Assembly: GCA_013178315.1 (NCBI GenBank)
Contig: JABLWX010000011.1
Coordinates: 1-42,754 of the forward strand
Reading direction: 5' to 3'
DNA: 42,754 nt
From: Candidatus Aminicenantota bacterium
GTDB lineage: Bacteria > Acidobacteriota > Aminicenantia > Aminicenantales > Saccharicenantaceae
Shown here: positions 25,121 through 33,542 of the stretch, piece by piece
Layout: every line of letters begins with the position of its first letter
Position numbering within the stretch: position 1 is the stretch's first letter
Made by a program: the position numbers and the translations under genes
The notes under the pieces: generated by a model
Told to the model about the DNA's origin: nothing
The model's input: only the letters and a program-made list of their open reading frames with translations
Databases searched by the model: none

Positions 25121-26680
25121 ATGAACAGAAGGAATTTTATCAAGGCAGTAGGATTATCTTCCGTGGCCTTATCACTTGGTTCATGCTCCTGCCAGGCGGG
25201 AAAAAACAAGATTAAATTGCCGAACATAATAATCGTTCTGGCCGACGACATGGGCTGGGGTGACCCGGGCTGTTATAACCCCAAATCTTTAATTCCCACG
25301 CCCAACATGGATCGACTAGCGCTGGAGGGTATCCGTTTTACCGATGCTCACTCACCTTCTGCAGTCTGCACGCCTTCTCGATACAGCCTTCTAACCGGCA
25401 GATATGCCTGGAGAACATGGCTTAAAAGTGGTGTTGTCGGGGGTTATACACCCTGCCTGATCGAGCCTGGCCGAGAGACCCTGGCCACCATGCTCAAGCG
25501 GAAAGGATATAAATGTGGCTTTTTTGGAAAGTGGCATCTTGGACTTTGCTGGACCAGGATGAACGGCTTCACGCCCACCTGGAAGGATGCCGAAAAAATG
25601 TTCAGGGGGTCCTGGCAGGATCAGCCTCCTGAAACGGGATTGAACGTAGATTTTTCTAAGCCGGTGCGCGGCGGGCCGATAGATCATGGTTTCCACCGGG
25701 CTTTCTTTACGGCTGCCTGTTCGACCATAGATGGACCCTTCACTTTTATCTCTGACGACCGGGTTTTAGCCAGGCCAGATCGCCAAGTATCTGAATTCTA
25801 CGATATGACCCGCGGAGAAGAAGGCAGCCCGCGGCCCGGCTGGATTGCTCCTGGTTTTGTCTTAGAGGAGGTCGACCTGGCTTTCACCCGGGAAGCCACT
25901 GCCTTTATAAATCGTTGCCAGGCCGAGGCACCAGATAGACCTTTCTTTGTTGAATTAGCACTATCAGCTCCTCATACCCCCTGGTTGCCGCCTGATTTTG
26001 TTAAAGGAAAGAGCGGGGATGGACCGCGTGGTGACCTGATTGTTCTGGCCGACTGGTGTCTTGGAGAGGTATTGAAACTATTAGATCGCCTTAACATTGC
26101 TGATGATACTCTGATCATTATGACCAGCGACAACGGTCCGCATCCTGGTATCCACGGTCATCAGTCTTCAGGCCCCTGGCGCGGCTATAAGACTCATATC
26201 TGGGAAGGCGGCCATCGTATTCCATTCATTGCCAGATGGCCAGGTCGAATCAAAGCTGGAACAACTTCATCCGAGCCTGTCTGCCTCACTGATATAATGG
26301 CAACCCTATCTTCCCTCACCGGTGCGGCTATGACCCCAGAAGCCGGTCCGGATAGTTACGACATGTCTCCGGCTTTGCTCGGAAAAAGGCTTAACCAACC
26401 CATTCGAGAGGCCCTCGTCTATCACTCAGAAAATGGCACATTTGCAATTCGACAGGGAGAATGGAAGCTAATTCTGGATAACGAAACTTCCGGCGGCTGG
26501 ATGCCACCCTCGGGGGAACCACCCAGAGCAGGAACACCTGGTCAATTATATGACTTGGCCCGGGATCCCCTCGAAGAGATCAACCTCTGGGACAAGCATC
26601 CCGAAATTGTGGAGCAGCTTTCAGCCCTGCTTGAAAAATACCGGAGGGAAGGGAGAAGTGCACCTTTAAGGCGCCGGTAG
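25121..26680 (+). CDS. Sulfatase (Cys-type, S1 family), exported lipoprotein
   Basis: A 519-residue sulfatase that hydrolyses sulfate esters, probably from glycans. The N-terminus MNRRNFIKAVG resembles a Tat signal and is followed by LSLGSC, a lipobox-like site, so export and lipid anchoring are likely. The formylglycine motif CTPSR has its Cys at residue 83 (SAVCTPSRYSLLTGR). Metal and active-site segments VLADDMGWGDPG, FGKWHLG and MTSDNGPHPG are intact. The start follows AGGGGA. The Cys (not Ser) at the modified position requires conversion to formylglycine, and a matching maturase is encoded at 32159. The overall layout resembles arylsulfatase A / GalNAc-6-sulfatase types, but substrate specificity cannot be read off. 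Confidence 0.94.
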   Translation: MNRRNFIKAVGLSSVALSLGSCSCQAGKNKIKLPNIIIVLADDMGWGDPGCYNPKSLIPTPNMDRLALEGIRFTDAHSPSAVCTPSRYSLLTGRYAWRTWLKSGVVGGYTPCLIEPGRETLATMLKRKGYKCGFFGKWHLGLCWTRMNGFTPTWKDAEKMFRGSWQDQPPETGLNVDFSKPVRGGPIDHGFHRAFFTAACSTIDGPFTFISDDRVLARPDRQVSEFYDMTRGEEGSPRPGWIAPGFVLEEVDLAFTREATAFINRCQAEAPDRPFFVELALSAPHTPWLPPDFVKGKSGDGPRGDLIVLADWCLGEVLKLLDRLNIADDTLIIMTSDNGPHPGIHGHQSSGPWRGYKTHIWEGGHRIPFIARWPGRIKAGTTSSEPVCLTDIMATLSSLTGAAMTPEAGPDSYDMSPALLGKRLNQPIREALVYHSENGTFAIRQGEWKLILDNETSGGWMPPSGEPPRAGTPGQLYDLARDPLEEINLWDKHPEIVEQLSALLEKYRREGRSAPLRRR

Positions 26681-26753
26681 TCTCGAAGACCGCAAACAAG
26701 AAAAATTAAAGATATGGCCTGTTAAGAAATATCCTCTTTGAAGGGAGGTCAGC

Positions 26754-28559
26754 ATGAAAGGATTAAACAGCGCCATTTCAGTATTTCTGAGGAGAAAACA
26801 GTCGTTCTGGCTGCCCTGGTCGATATCCGCCTGCTTGCTGCTTTCGATACTTGCCCGCTGTTGCCAAAAGTCAAACCAGAAAATTGTCCCGTATGAACCA
26901 GCTGCCTGGACTCCCCGGGTCTGGAAATCAGAGCCACCAGAAGGTTGCCCATTTGAACCTTCTCAACAGATTAAGGGAATTGCTTTTACCGGACGCTTTG
27001 CAAATTACACGGATGCAGACACCTGGTATCCCTCCTGGGCAGAGGACGGTAATATGTACAGCGGCTGGACCGACGGGGAAATTGGAAAGGAAAGCTGCCA
27101 TTCTTCAGGAGGGGCCAAGGCACGCACCGGCAATGCCAAAATCATAGGTGACGACCCCCTCAATCTAACCATCATATCCTTAGGAACGCAGCCGGCTTCT
27201 GCCCTGCCCTACGGCGGTCGATATCCAAGTGCCAGCCTTGTTCATGACGGCATCTGGTACTACGGAACTTATTGTATAGATTTTGATTTTTCTAAGCCTG
27301 AGTATCCAGAACAGTACAGCTGGGCTATTTGCGGTCCAGTACCGGGCTTCAGAATCTCAATGGATTACGGAAAGACCTGGATTCCCAGCCCCCTGACGCC
27401 GGAAAACCCTCTTTTTCCTGAATCTGGCAAGAACGGCCATCAGGTTAAAATGGGCACACCTCATTTCGTTGATTTCGGTCGAAACCTGGAATATTCTCCA
27501 GACAGTAAGGCCTATCTCGTCGGACACGGAGCCCTGGATAATGATCCTACTCCCAGGGTGGCAGGTAATAGCTGGATCGCCGGCGACGCCGTTTACCTGG
27601 CCCGTGTTACCCCCAGTCCAAGCAACATCAATGACCTGAACGCCTACGAGTTCTTCGCCGGTTTTGACCCGGCCAATCGTCCCATCTGGAGCCAGAATTT
27701 TGCTGACATCAAACCCTTACTGGCCTGGGATGATCATATGGGTTGCACCACCATTACTTACAATGCCCCTCTTCGTAAATATTTGATGTGCATCACCGAC
27801 GGCTGGCCGGGGGTGGCTGACATGAATTCTTACATTCTGGAAGCCGACGAGATCACCGGGCCCTATAGACTGATCACCTACATGAAAAATTTTGGCCCTC
27901 AAGGTTATTTTCTTAATTTCCCATCGAAATTCATCAGCACTGATGGTCGCAGTCTATGGCTATCCTATTCGGCAAATTTCCACAAGGATTACTTTGCAAA
28001 CCGGGCCATTACCAACCCTCTTGGCAGCCGCTATGCCTGGTGCCTGCATGAAGTCAAACTGCTGAATGAAAAAGACCTCGACTCGGTTATCAGAGCACAA
28101 CAAAAAGACCCCTTGAAAAGCCAAGACAATATAGCTCTCAGAGCACGAGTAAGTGTATCCTCTGCTGAGGGAAAGAGCAAGCCGATGACGGAACTTCCCC
28201 AGTATTTTGGTGAAGGTGCAGTGGATGGGATAATAGAATACAAAGACGAAATTAATAGACACGAATGGGTTAGCCAGGAAAAATCCACTGCCATGATTCG
28301 ACTGACCTGGGATCGGGTCGAAACTGTCAACCGGGTATGGCTTTTTGACCTGCCAAATCTGAAAGATCAGGTCCTCTCAGGATTATTAGTTTTCAGCGAT
28401 GGAAGTTCTCTTAGGGTTGGTGCCTTGCCCAACGATGCCAAATCAGCCCGAGAAATTTCCTTCCCGGCCAAAAAGATTACCTGGTTAGCTTTCATCGTTG
28501 ATTCTGTCTCGAAAGAGACCAGAAACGCCGGGCTGGCAGAACTTGCTGTCTTTAAATAG
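26754..28559 (+). CDS. Secreted protein, probable beta-propeller with discoidin-like C-terminus
   Basis: A 601-residue exported protein that I cannot assign to a characterised family. An N-terminal hydrophobic segment (about residues 20-36, ending LARCC) could be a signal anchor or an atypical lipobox. Residues about 70-450 have repeated short beta units (YPSWAEDGNMYSGW, RYPSASLVHDGIWYYGTY, FRISMDYGKTW, RKYLMCITDGWPG) of the kind seen in five-bladed-propeller or DUF4185/GH43-like proteins. The last about 140 residues (VDGIIEYKDEINRHEWVSQ, VNRVWLFDLPN, GLAELAVFK) look like an F5/8 type C (CBM32-like) binding domain. GGGAGGTCAGC precedes the ATG. It follows the sulfatase by 73 nt on the same strand, so it may be a glycan-active enzyme or binding protein for the same substrate. 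Confidence 0.8.
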   Translation: MKGLNSAISVFLRRKQSFWLPWSISACLLLSILARCCQKSNQKIVPYEPAAWTPRVWKSEPPEGCPFEPSQQIKGIAFTGRFANYTDADTWYPSWAEDGNMYSGWTDGEIGKESCHSSGGAKARTGNAKIIGDDPLNLTIISLGTQPASALPYGGRYPSASLVHDGIWYYGTYCIDFDFSKPEYPEQYSWAICGPVPGFRISMDYGKTWIPSPLTPENPLFPESGKNGHQVKMGTPHFVDFGRNLEYSPDSKAYLVGHGALDNDPTPRVAGNSWIAGDAVYLARVTPSPSNINDLNAYEFFAGFDPANRPIWSQNFADIKPLLAWDDHMGCTTITYNAPLRKYLMCITDGWPGVADMNSYILEADEITGPYRLITYMKNFGPQGYFLNFPSKFISTDGRSLWLSYSANFHKDYFANRAITNPLGSRYAWCLHEVKLLNEKDLDSVIRAQQKDPLKSQDNIALRARVSVSSAEGKSKPMTELPQYFGEGAVDGIIEYKDEINRHEWVSQEKSTAMIRLTWDRVETVNRVWLFDLPNLKDQVLSGLLVFSDGSSLRVGALPNDAKSAREISFPAKKITWLAFIVDSVSKETRNAGLAELAVFK

Positions 28560-28628
28560 TCGGGACAATTCAAGAAACCAAACAAACGGGGCTGGCCAAC
28601 TCTAACCTGATCAATCTATCTATATTTA

Positions 28629-30284
28629 TTATTTTCGGGCAGCTTCCTGGCGGACGACAATGGGCACATACCCGACCTCCAGTCCAGGTGGAGGGGTCAC
28701 TATTAAACCCGCGTCTATTTTCACCAATTGGCCGAAGGCCGGAGGCTTCATGTAATCACGGTCAGTTGGCCAGCAGGCATGAATTTTTTCCACCAGGGCT
28801 TGAAGCCTAGCTTTTTTCTCAGGTGACCAGTGATATTGCTGAAAGGCCGGTTGATCAATAAATCTATACCAGTAATAAGTCACCACCGAACCGTCGGTCA
28901 ATCTGGTCGTGTAAGGACCGGCCTTCGGCCCGGGATTTACCCAAACTCCTTTAGATGGCGATACGTACGGAGGTCCTGATTCAGCCAGCTTGAATTTCTG
29001 CTGAAGCAGTTCTGGCTCCGCAGGTATTTTTGATTCCTCAATCACAGAGTATTTTTCTCCATCGAAACCATAATACTGCGGAAAAATTCCTTTCCTGCCT
29101 TCAAGATTTGATTTCCACTTTAGCCCCCACCTGTTTCCCTCGAAAATCCTGGTGACAAAAACACCATCCTCCCCTTCTACACCCGAGATTTCTATCCCGG
29201 ACATATCATATCGAGTTGGTCTTGACAGCAGTTTTGGCTTCATGGCCCCGCTTTCTTCAAATTGACCAGAGCAAAACCTTTCCTGGTCACGCCAGGCCAA
29301 GAATGAATCATATAAGGCAGCTTTGGAATAATAGGTAACTTCCTGAACCAGGATAGACCTTCCCTCTCCATCTACCGGGAACTGCAACCTGGGCAATTTG
29401 GCGTAGGTCCTGCCATCGGAAACCTTAATTTCGAACCTGGGCACCGTATTAATTTCAATTGCTCCCCCTCCTGCTACCCCAGGCCTTGAATCAAGCCCGC
29501 GTCCATAGAGAAAAGGGTTATTGAATAACTTTCCAATTTTGCTCCAGGTTTCGGGAATGAAAAAGGCTATCGGGCCCTTAAAATTGGCCGCACTTAAAAA
29601 ACAGGTCCAGCTCTGACCGCCTGTGGGGAGCTCACCGGTCTCCGGGTCGGTCAAGGGCAGAGCCATCCAGGTATAGCCAAGGAATTCCCCATCAGGATTA
29701 CCCTCAAAGGTTATGCCGTCTGGAGGGATCAATAACCGATTGCTGAGCTGGGCTATACCGAGTCTGTTATCCGGCAGAGCCTCATTGCTGTAAAAAAATG
29801 ACCATCCCGGAGAACCTATTTCATAATCATAACATTGGGGCGTACCGTTCATGCTGAATTTTGGCGGGCCATAACGAAAATGATTGCCCGCCCAGTACCC
29901 GACCCCGCCCTCTATGGTTTGAAAAACAGAACTCCAGGTAGGGCCGCGTGGTTTCCATTTCCGGGCCAAAGTGCCCTCAGGACAGAGCGGGTTGGTCTTG
30001 TTATCGGAATTATCAGGGATGATCCAGGTGCTCGGCAAGCCAATTTGAAATCCGGACAACGGTTCATCAATTAAAGGCCAGACGGCCACATAGAACCCGA
30101 TTCCCGCTCCATATTCCCCTGGAATGGGTTCATGATCGAAGCTGATATAGCCATGAAGACCGGCCTCCTTGTAAATTATCTTCCTGGACTTGAGCTTCCC
30201 TTCAGTGTGCACTATTAAAGCCGAGACAATAACGAGAAAGGAGGCCATGATGAATATCAAGCGACTTCTGTTCTTTAAAGGCAT
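28629..30284 (-). CDS. Secreted hypothetical protein
   Basis: A 551-residue protein I do not recognise. A hydrophobic N-terminal stretch (LIFIMASFLVIVSALIV) is a signal peptide or membrane anchor. The rest is Trp-, Gly- and Pro-rich with many predicted beta strands (HGYISFDHEP, GYWAGNHFRYGPP, YTWMALPLTD, RWGLKWKSNLEGRKG, VVTYYWYRF), and a helical segment near the C-terminus (PEKKARLQALVEKIHACWP). No hydrolase signature could be identified. The ATG follows AAGGAAGG by 5 nt. It lies between two sulfatase genes, convergent with the propeller gene and divergent from the second sulfatase, so a role in the same glycan system is plausible by context only. Confidence 0.75.
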   Translation of the reverse strand: MPLKNRSRLIFIMASFLVIVSALIVHTEGKLKSRKIIYKEAGLHGYISFDHEPIPGEYGAGIGFYVAVWPLIDEPLSGFQIGLPSTWIIPDNSDNKTNPLCPEGTLARKWKPRGPTWSSVFQTIEGGVGYWAGNHFRYGPPKFSMNGTPQCYDYEIGSPGWSFFYSNEALPDNRLGIAQLSNRLLIPPDGITFEGNPDGEFLGYTWMALPLTDPETGELPTGGQSWTCFLSAANFKGPIAFFIPETWSKIGKLFNNPFLYGRGLDSRPGVAGGGAIEINTVPRFEIKVSDGRTYAKLPRLQFPVDGEGRSILVQEVTYYSKAALYDSFLAWRDQERFCSGQFEESGAMKPKLLSRPTRYDMSGIEISGVEGEDGVFVTRIFEGNRWGLKWKSNLEGRKGIFPQYYGFDGEKYSVIEESKIPAEPELLQQKFKLAESGPPYVSPSKGVWVNPGPKAGPYTTRLTDGSVVTYYWYRFIDQPAFQQYHWSPEKKARLQALVEKIHACWPTDRDYMKPPAFGQLVKIDAGLIVTPPPGLEVGYVPIVVRQEAARK

Positions 30285-30295
30285 GTGAACCTTCC

Positions 30296-30313
30296 TTAGT
30301 CATCAGATGTCAT
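30296..30313 (-). CDS. 5-residue micro-ORF upstream of the secreted hypothetical
   Basis: ATG at 30313 preceded by AAGGAAGG opens MTSDD and stops at 30296, 11 nt before the next gene's ATG and overlapping its Shine-Dalgarno. It may influence translation of the downstream gene. Very short, so chance is a serious alternative. Confidence 0.25.
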   Translation of the reverse strand: MTSDD

Positions 30314-30534
30314 ATCACCTTCCTTAATAAAAGTTGTCAGCAACGTCAAGTATTAATTTTTTTCTCGAACAAAGCCTTGTCTTCATTAAGCAACGTGGTC
30401 CTCACCATTTCACGGTAATATGGTCTAGCCCAACGGCTCTTAGCTTTTTATTGAAGAAAGAAATTCGGGCTGGACGAAGGGATTGGTATTTTTATAAAAT
30501 CACCTCAGCTCATTCACCATTCAGGAGGGATAAA

Positions 30535-32085
30535 TTGAAGAGAAGAGAGTTTATCAAGTTGGCCACGGCCAGTTCCCTGGCTTTATCCCAGCAGCTTTCC
30601 CACCTGGCCTGCCGGCAGAATACAAGACGGCCAAACATTATTTTTATCATGAGCGATGATCATGCCTCCCGGGCCATCAGCTGTTATGATGATACTTTAA
30701 TGAAAACGCCAAACCTCGATCGCTTGGCCCAGGAAGGAAAAAGGGTTGACCTGTTTTTCAGTACCAATGCTATTTGTGCCCCGAGCCGAGCCTCAATCCT
30801 GACCGGACAATATAGCAGCCGGCATGGGGTCATCGACAATAGCCAGGAATTCAAACCGTCCCAGACCACCCTGCCTGAACTGCTGCAGCACGCCGGATAC
30901 CAGACTTCGCTGATAGGGAAATGGCATCTGAAGACCGCGCCCACCGGCTTTGATTATTATCTAATACTTCCAGACCAGGGCGATTATTACAATCCGGATT
31001 TTATCGATAAAAAGCACAGGTTTCAGTTACCGGGCTATGTAACTAACATTCTGACCTCCAGGGCCATCGACTGGTTGAAATCTCGCGATCGGCAAAAGCC
31101 ATTTTTCCTCTGCCTGCATCACAAGGCATCCCACCGCAACTGGATGCCCGACATTGAGTTCCTGTCTCTCTTCCGGGACCAAGAGCTTCCGGTTCCCAAA
31201 ACATTTTTTGATGATTACCAGAACAGATGTCCCGCGGCCGGTCTTCAGGAAATGAGGATAGCTGACCACAGCTATCTGACCTATGACCTTAAACTATTCC
31301 CGCTGGATGATAAGCAGCTGAATGAACATGAACAGACAGGTCTGGCCTACTGGAACAGTGTTTTTTCACGGCTTACAGATGACCAGAAAAAGATCTGGGA
31401 AGAAGCCTACAGGGAAGAGAACGAAGAATTCAAGAGAAAGAAATTGGAGGGTCCGGATCTGGCCCTATGGAAGTACCAACGGTACATAAAAGATTATTTG
31501 CGCACGGTGGCCTCAATTGATAAGAGCCTTGGCCAGCTTCTCGATTACTTAGACCAAGCCGGGTTGAGCGATAGCACATTGGTTATCTATACCTCTGATC
31601 AGGGCTTCTTCCTGGGAGAGCATGGCTGGTTCGATAAGAGATTCATGTATGAGCCAAGCATCCTTACCCCCTTAATTATCCGCTATCCAGATGGCCTGGA
31701 GAAAGGAGTGGAAAAGGATCATTTTCTTCTTAATATTGACCTGGCTCCAACCATTCTGGATGTAGCCGGGATAGACATCCCCCGGGACATTCAGGGGTCT
31801 TCTTTTAAGCGGCTCCTGCAGGGTACGAAGGTTTCTGGCTGGCGTGAATCAATCTATTATCATTATTATGAATATCCCGGCGTTCACTCCGTTCGTCGGC
31901 ATTACGGGATCAGAACAAAACAACACAAGCTCATTCACTATTACAATGACCTGGATTGTTGGGAATTGTTCGATTTAGAAAAAGACCCTGATGAGGCTGT
32001 CAATCAATTTTCAAACCCCGAGTACCGGTCAGTCAAAGAAGTCCTGCATAAGCGACTCGAAGAAATGCACCGTGAGATAGGCTAA
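30535..32085 (+). CDS. Sulfatase (Cys-type, S1 family), exported
   Basis: A 516-residue sulfatase. The start is read as TTG 30535 because AGGAGGGA lies 4 nt upstream and the resulting N-terminus MKRREFIKLATASSLAL is a Tat-like signal; frames starting earlier (30334) lack this. It has the formylglycine motif CAPSR with Cys at residue 81 (AICAPSRASILTGQ), the metal segment IFIMSDDHASRA, GKWHLK, and YTSDQGFFLGEHGWFDKR, as in iduronate/choline/heparan-type sulfatases. It shares family but little detail with the sulfatase at 25121, so the two probably remove different sulfate groups. The maturase gene begins 73 nt downstream on the same strand, consistent with co-expression. Confidence 0.93.
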   Translation: MKRREFIKLATASSLALSQQLSHLACRQNTRRPNIIFIMSDDHASRAISCYDDTLMKTPNLDRLAQEGKRVDLFFSTNAICAPSRASILTGQYSSRHGVIDNSQEFKPSQTTLPELLQHAGYQTSLIGKWHLKTAPTGFDYYLILPDQGDYYNPDFIDKKHRFQLPGYVTNILTSRAIDWLKSRDRQKPFFLCLHHKASHRNWMPDIEFLSLFRDQELPVPKTFFDDYQNRCPAAGLQEMRIADHSYLTYDLKLFPLDDKQLNEHEQTGLAYWNSVFSRLTDDQKKIWEEAYREENEEFKRKKLEGPDLALWKYQRYIKDYLRTVASIDKSLGQLLDYLDQAGLSDSTLVIYTSDQGFFLGEHGWFDKRFMYEPSILTPLIIRYPDGLEKGVEKDHFLLNIDLAPTILDVAGIDIPRDIQGSSFKRLLQGTKVSGWRESIYYHYYEYPGVHSVRRHYGIRTKQHKLIHYYNDLDCWELFDLEKDPDEAVNQFSNPEYRSVKEVLHKRLEEMHREIG

Positions 32086-32158
32086 GTTATTAGTACGAAC
32101 TTCTTATAATGATAAAGATCCAAGAAAGAACGAGATAGAAGTCAGGATTGATGACCAG

Positions 32159-33313
32159 ATGAGCAATGGGAATTTATTCAAAAGAAAAAAATTATACAGC
32201 CTGCTGATCAAACCTGCTGGTCCAGACTGTAACCTGGGCTGCGACTACTGTTTTTATTCTGCAAAAAGGGACCTTTTCCCTGAAAACCATCGGCACCGGA
32301 TGAGCCTGGAGATACTGGAAGAAACCACCAGGCAGCTCCTGACCCAGGGCGACCGGCAAGTTTTTTTCAACTGGCAGGGAGGAGAACCAACCCTGATGGG
32401 TCTCGATTTTTTCAAGCAGGCTTTATTATACCAGCAAGAATACGCGGGCCAACACCAATCAGCCAACACCATTCAGACTAATGGACTGCTGATTGATAAC
32501 AACTGGGCCAGATTCTTCGGGGAAAATGAATTTCTAGTTGGCCTGAGTCTGGACGGCCCCAGGCACATCCATGACCGCTACCGGAAGCATTCAAGCGATC
32601 AGGGTTCCTGGTCAAAGGTGGTGGAAACAGCAAAGCTACTTCTGGATTCGCAGGTGGCCACCAACGCCCTGGTCGTGGTCAATGACTATTCCGCTGAGTT
32701 TCCCGAAGAAATATATGAATTCTTAAAAAGCCTTGGCCTGACCTACATGCAATTCATCCCCTGTATTGAGCCTGATCCCGAGAGACCGGGACATCCAGCC
32801 AATTTCTCTGTTCCTGCGGAAAGATATGGCGATTTCTTGATTAAGTTGTTTGAACTCTGGAAAGCTGATTTTCACGATGGACAGCCCTCGACTTACGTTC
32901 GAAATTTCGAATCTCTGGTCTTTACCTACGCCGGTTTAACTCCGCCTGAATGCACCTGGCATAAAGAGTGCGGCGATTACCTGGTCGTTGAACACAACGG
33001 CGATGTTTATTCTTGCGATTTCTTCGTACTAGACGAATGGAAGCTTGGAAACATTAAGGAAAAACGTTTAATTGACATGCTCAACTCGGCCCTTCAAAAA
33101 AAATTTGGACAGAGAAAAACCCTTCTCCCTGATGAATGTAAGAGATGCCTCTGGCTGGCTTACTGCCACGGCGGCTGCCCCAGGGAAAGAGGTTACCAAC
33201 CCGAGCCTGAAAGAAGTTACTTTTGTAAATCCTATCAACGCTTTTTCAGCCAGGCTAATGCCTTTTTCATTGAAATAACCAAGAATCTGAGCATGGATAG
33301 AACCCGAGAATAA
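32159..33313 (+). CDS. Anaerobic sulfatase-maturating enzyme (radical SAM)
   Basis: A 384-residue radical SAM/SPASM enzyme that oxidises the active-site Cys (or Ser) of sulfatases to formylglycine without oxygen. The cluster motif CNLGCDYC (Cys at about 24, 28, 31) is followed by WQGGEPTLMG and SLDGPRHIHDRYR. The C-terminal auxiliary-cluster cysteines appear in ECTWHKECGDYL, DVYSCDF, CKRCLWLAYCHGGCPRER and YFCKSY. Length and motif order match characterised anSMEs. It is 73 nt downstream of a Cys-type sulfatase, its presumed client; the second client is at 25121. The start ATG overlaps the stop of a three-codon frame (ATGACCAGATGA), and the AGGA box is rather distant, so coupling is possible. 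Presence of this enzyme implies an anaerobic organism. Confidence 0.95.
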   Translation: MSNGNLFKRKKLYSLLIKPAGPDCNLGCDYCFYSAKRDLFPENHRHRMSLEILEETTRQLLTQGDRQVFFNWQGGEPTLMGLDFFKQALLYQQEYAGQHQSANTIQTNGLLIDNNWARFFGENEFLVGLSLDGPRHIHDRYRKHSSDQGSWSKVVETAKLLLDSQVATNALVVVNDYSAEFPEEIYEFLKSLGLTYMQFIPCIEPDPERPGHPANFSVPAERYGDFLIKLFELWKADFHDGQPSTYVRNFESLVFTYAGLTPPECTWHKECGDYLVVEHNGDVYSCDFFVLDEWKLGNIKEKRLIDMLNSALQKKFGQRKTLLPDECKRCLWLAYCHGGCPRERGYQPEPERSYFCKSYQRFFSQANAFFIEITKNLSMDRTRE

Positions 33314-33542
33314 TTTACTGCTCGTAAATCTTTATAAAAACCGGCCACTAACAAAAACGAATTAGTCAGATTTTTTACAGGCTGGCCTAAATTATTGCCC
33401 GGAGTTTTCCAAACTCCACCTTCTCCAGATTATCGGTCAAAAAATGCGTCATAATTTTCTGAAATGTTAGAGTTGTTGATCGGGGCTTGGTTTTATTATA
33501 GAAATTTAGCGAGCATGAATTTAATTCAACCAGGTGCAAACA

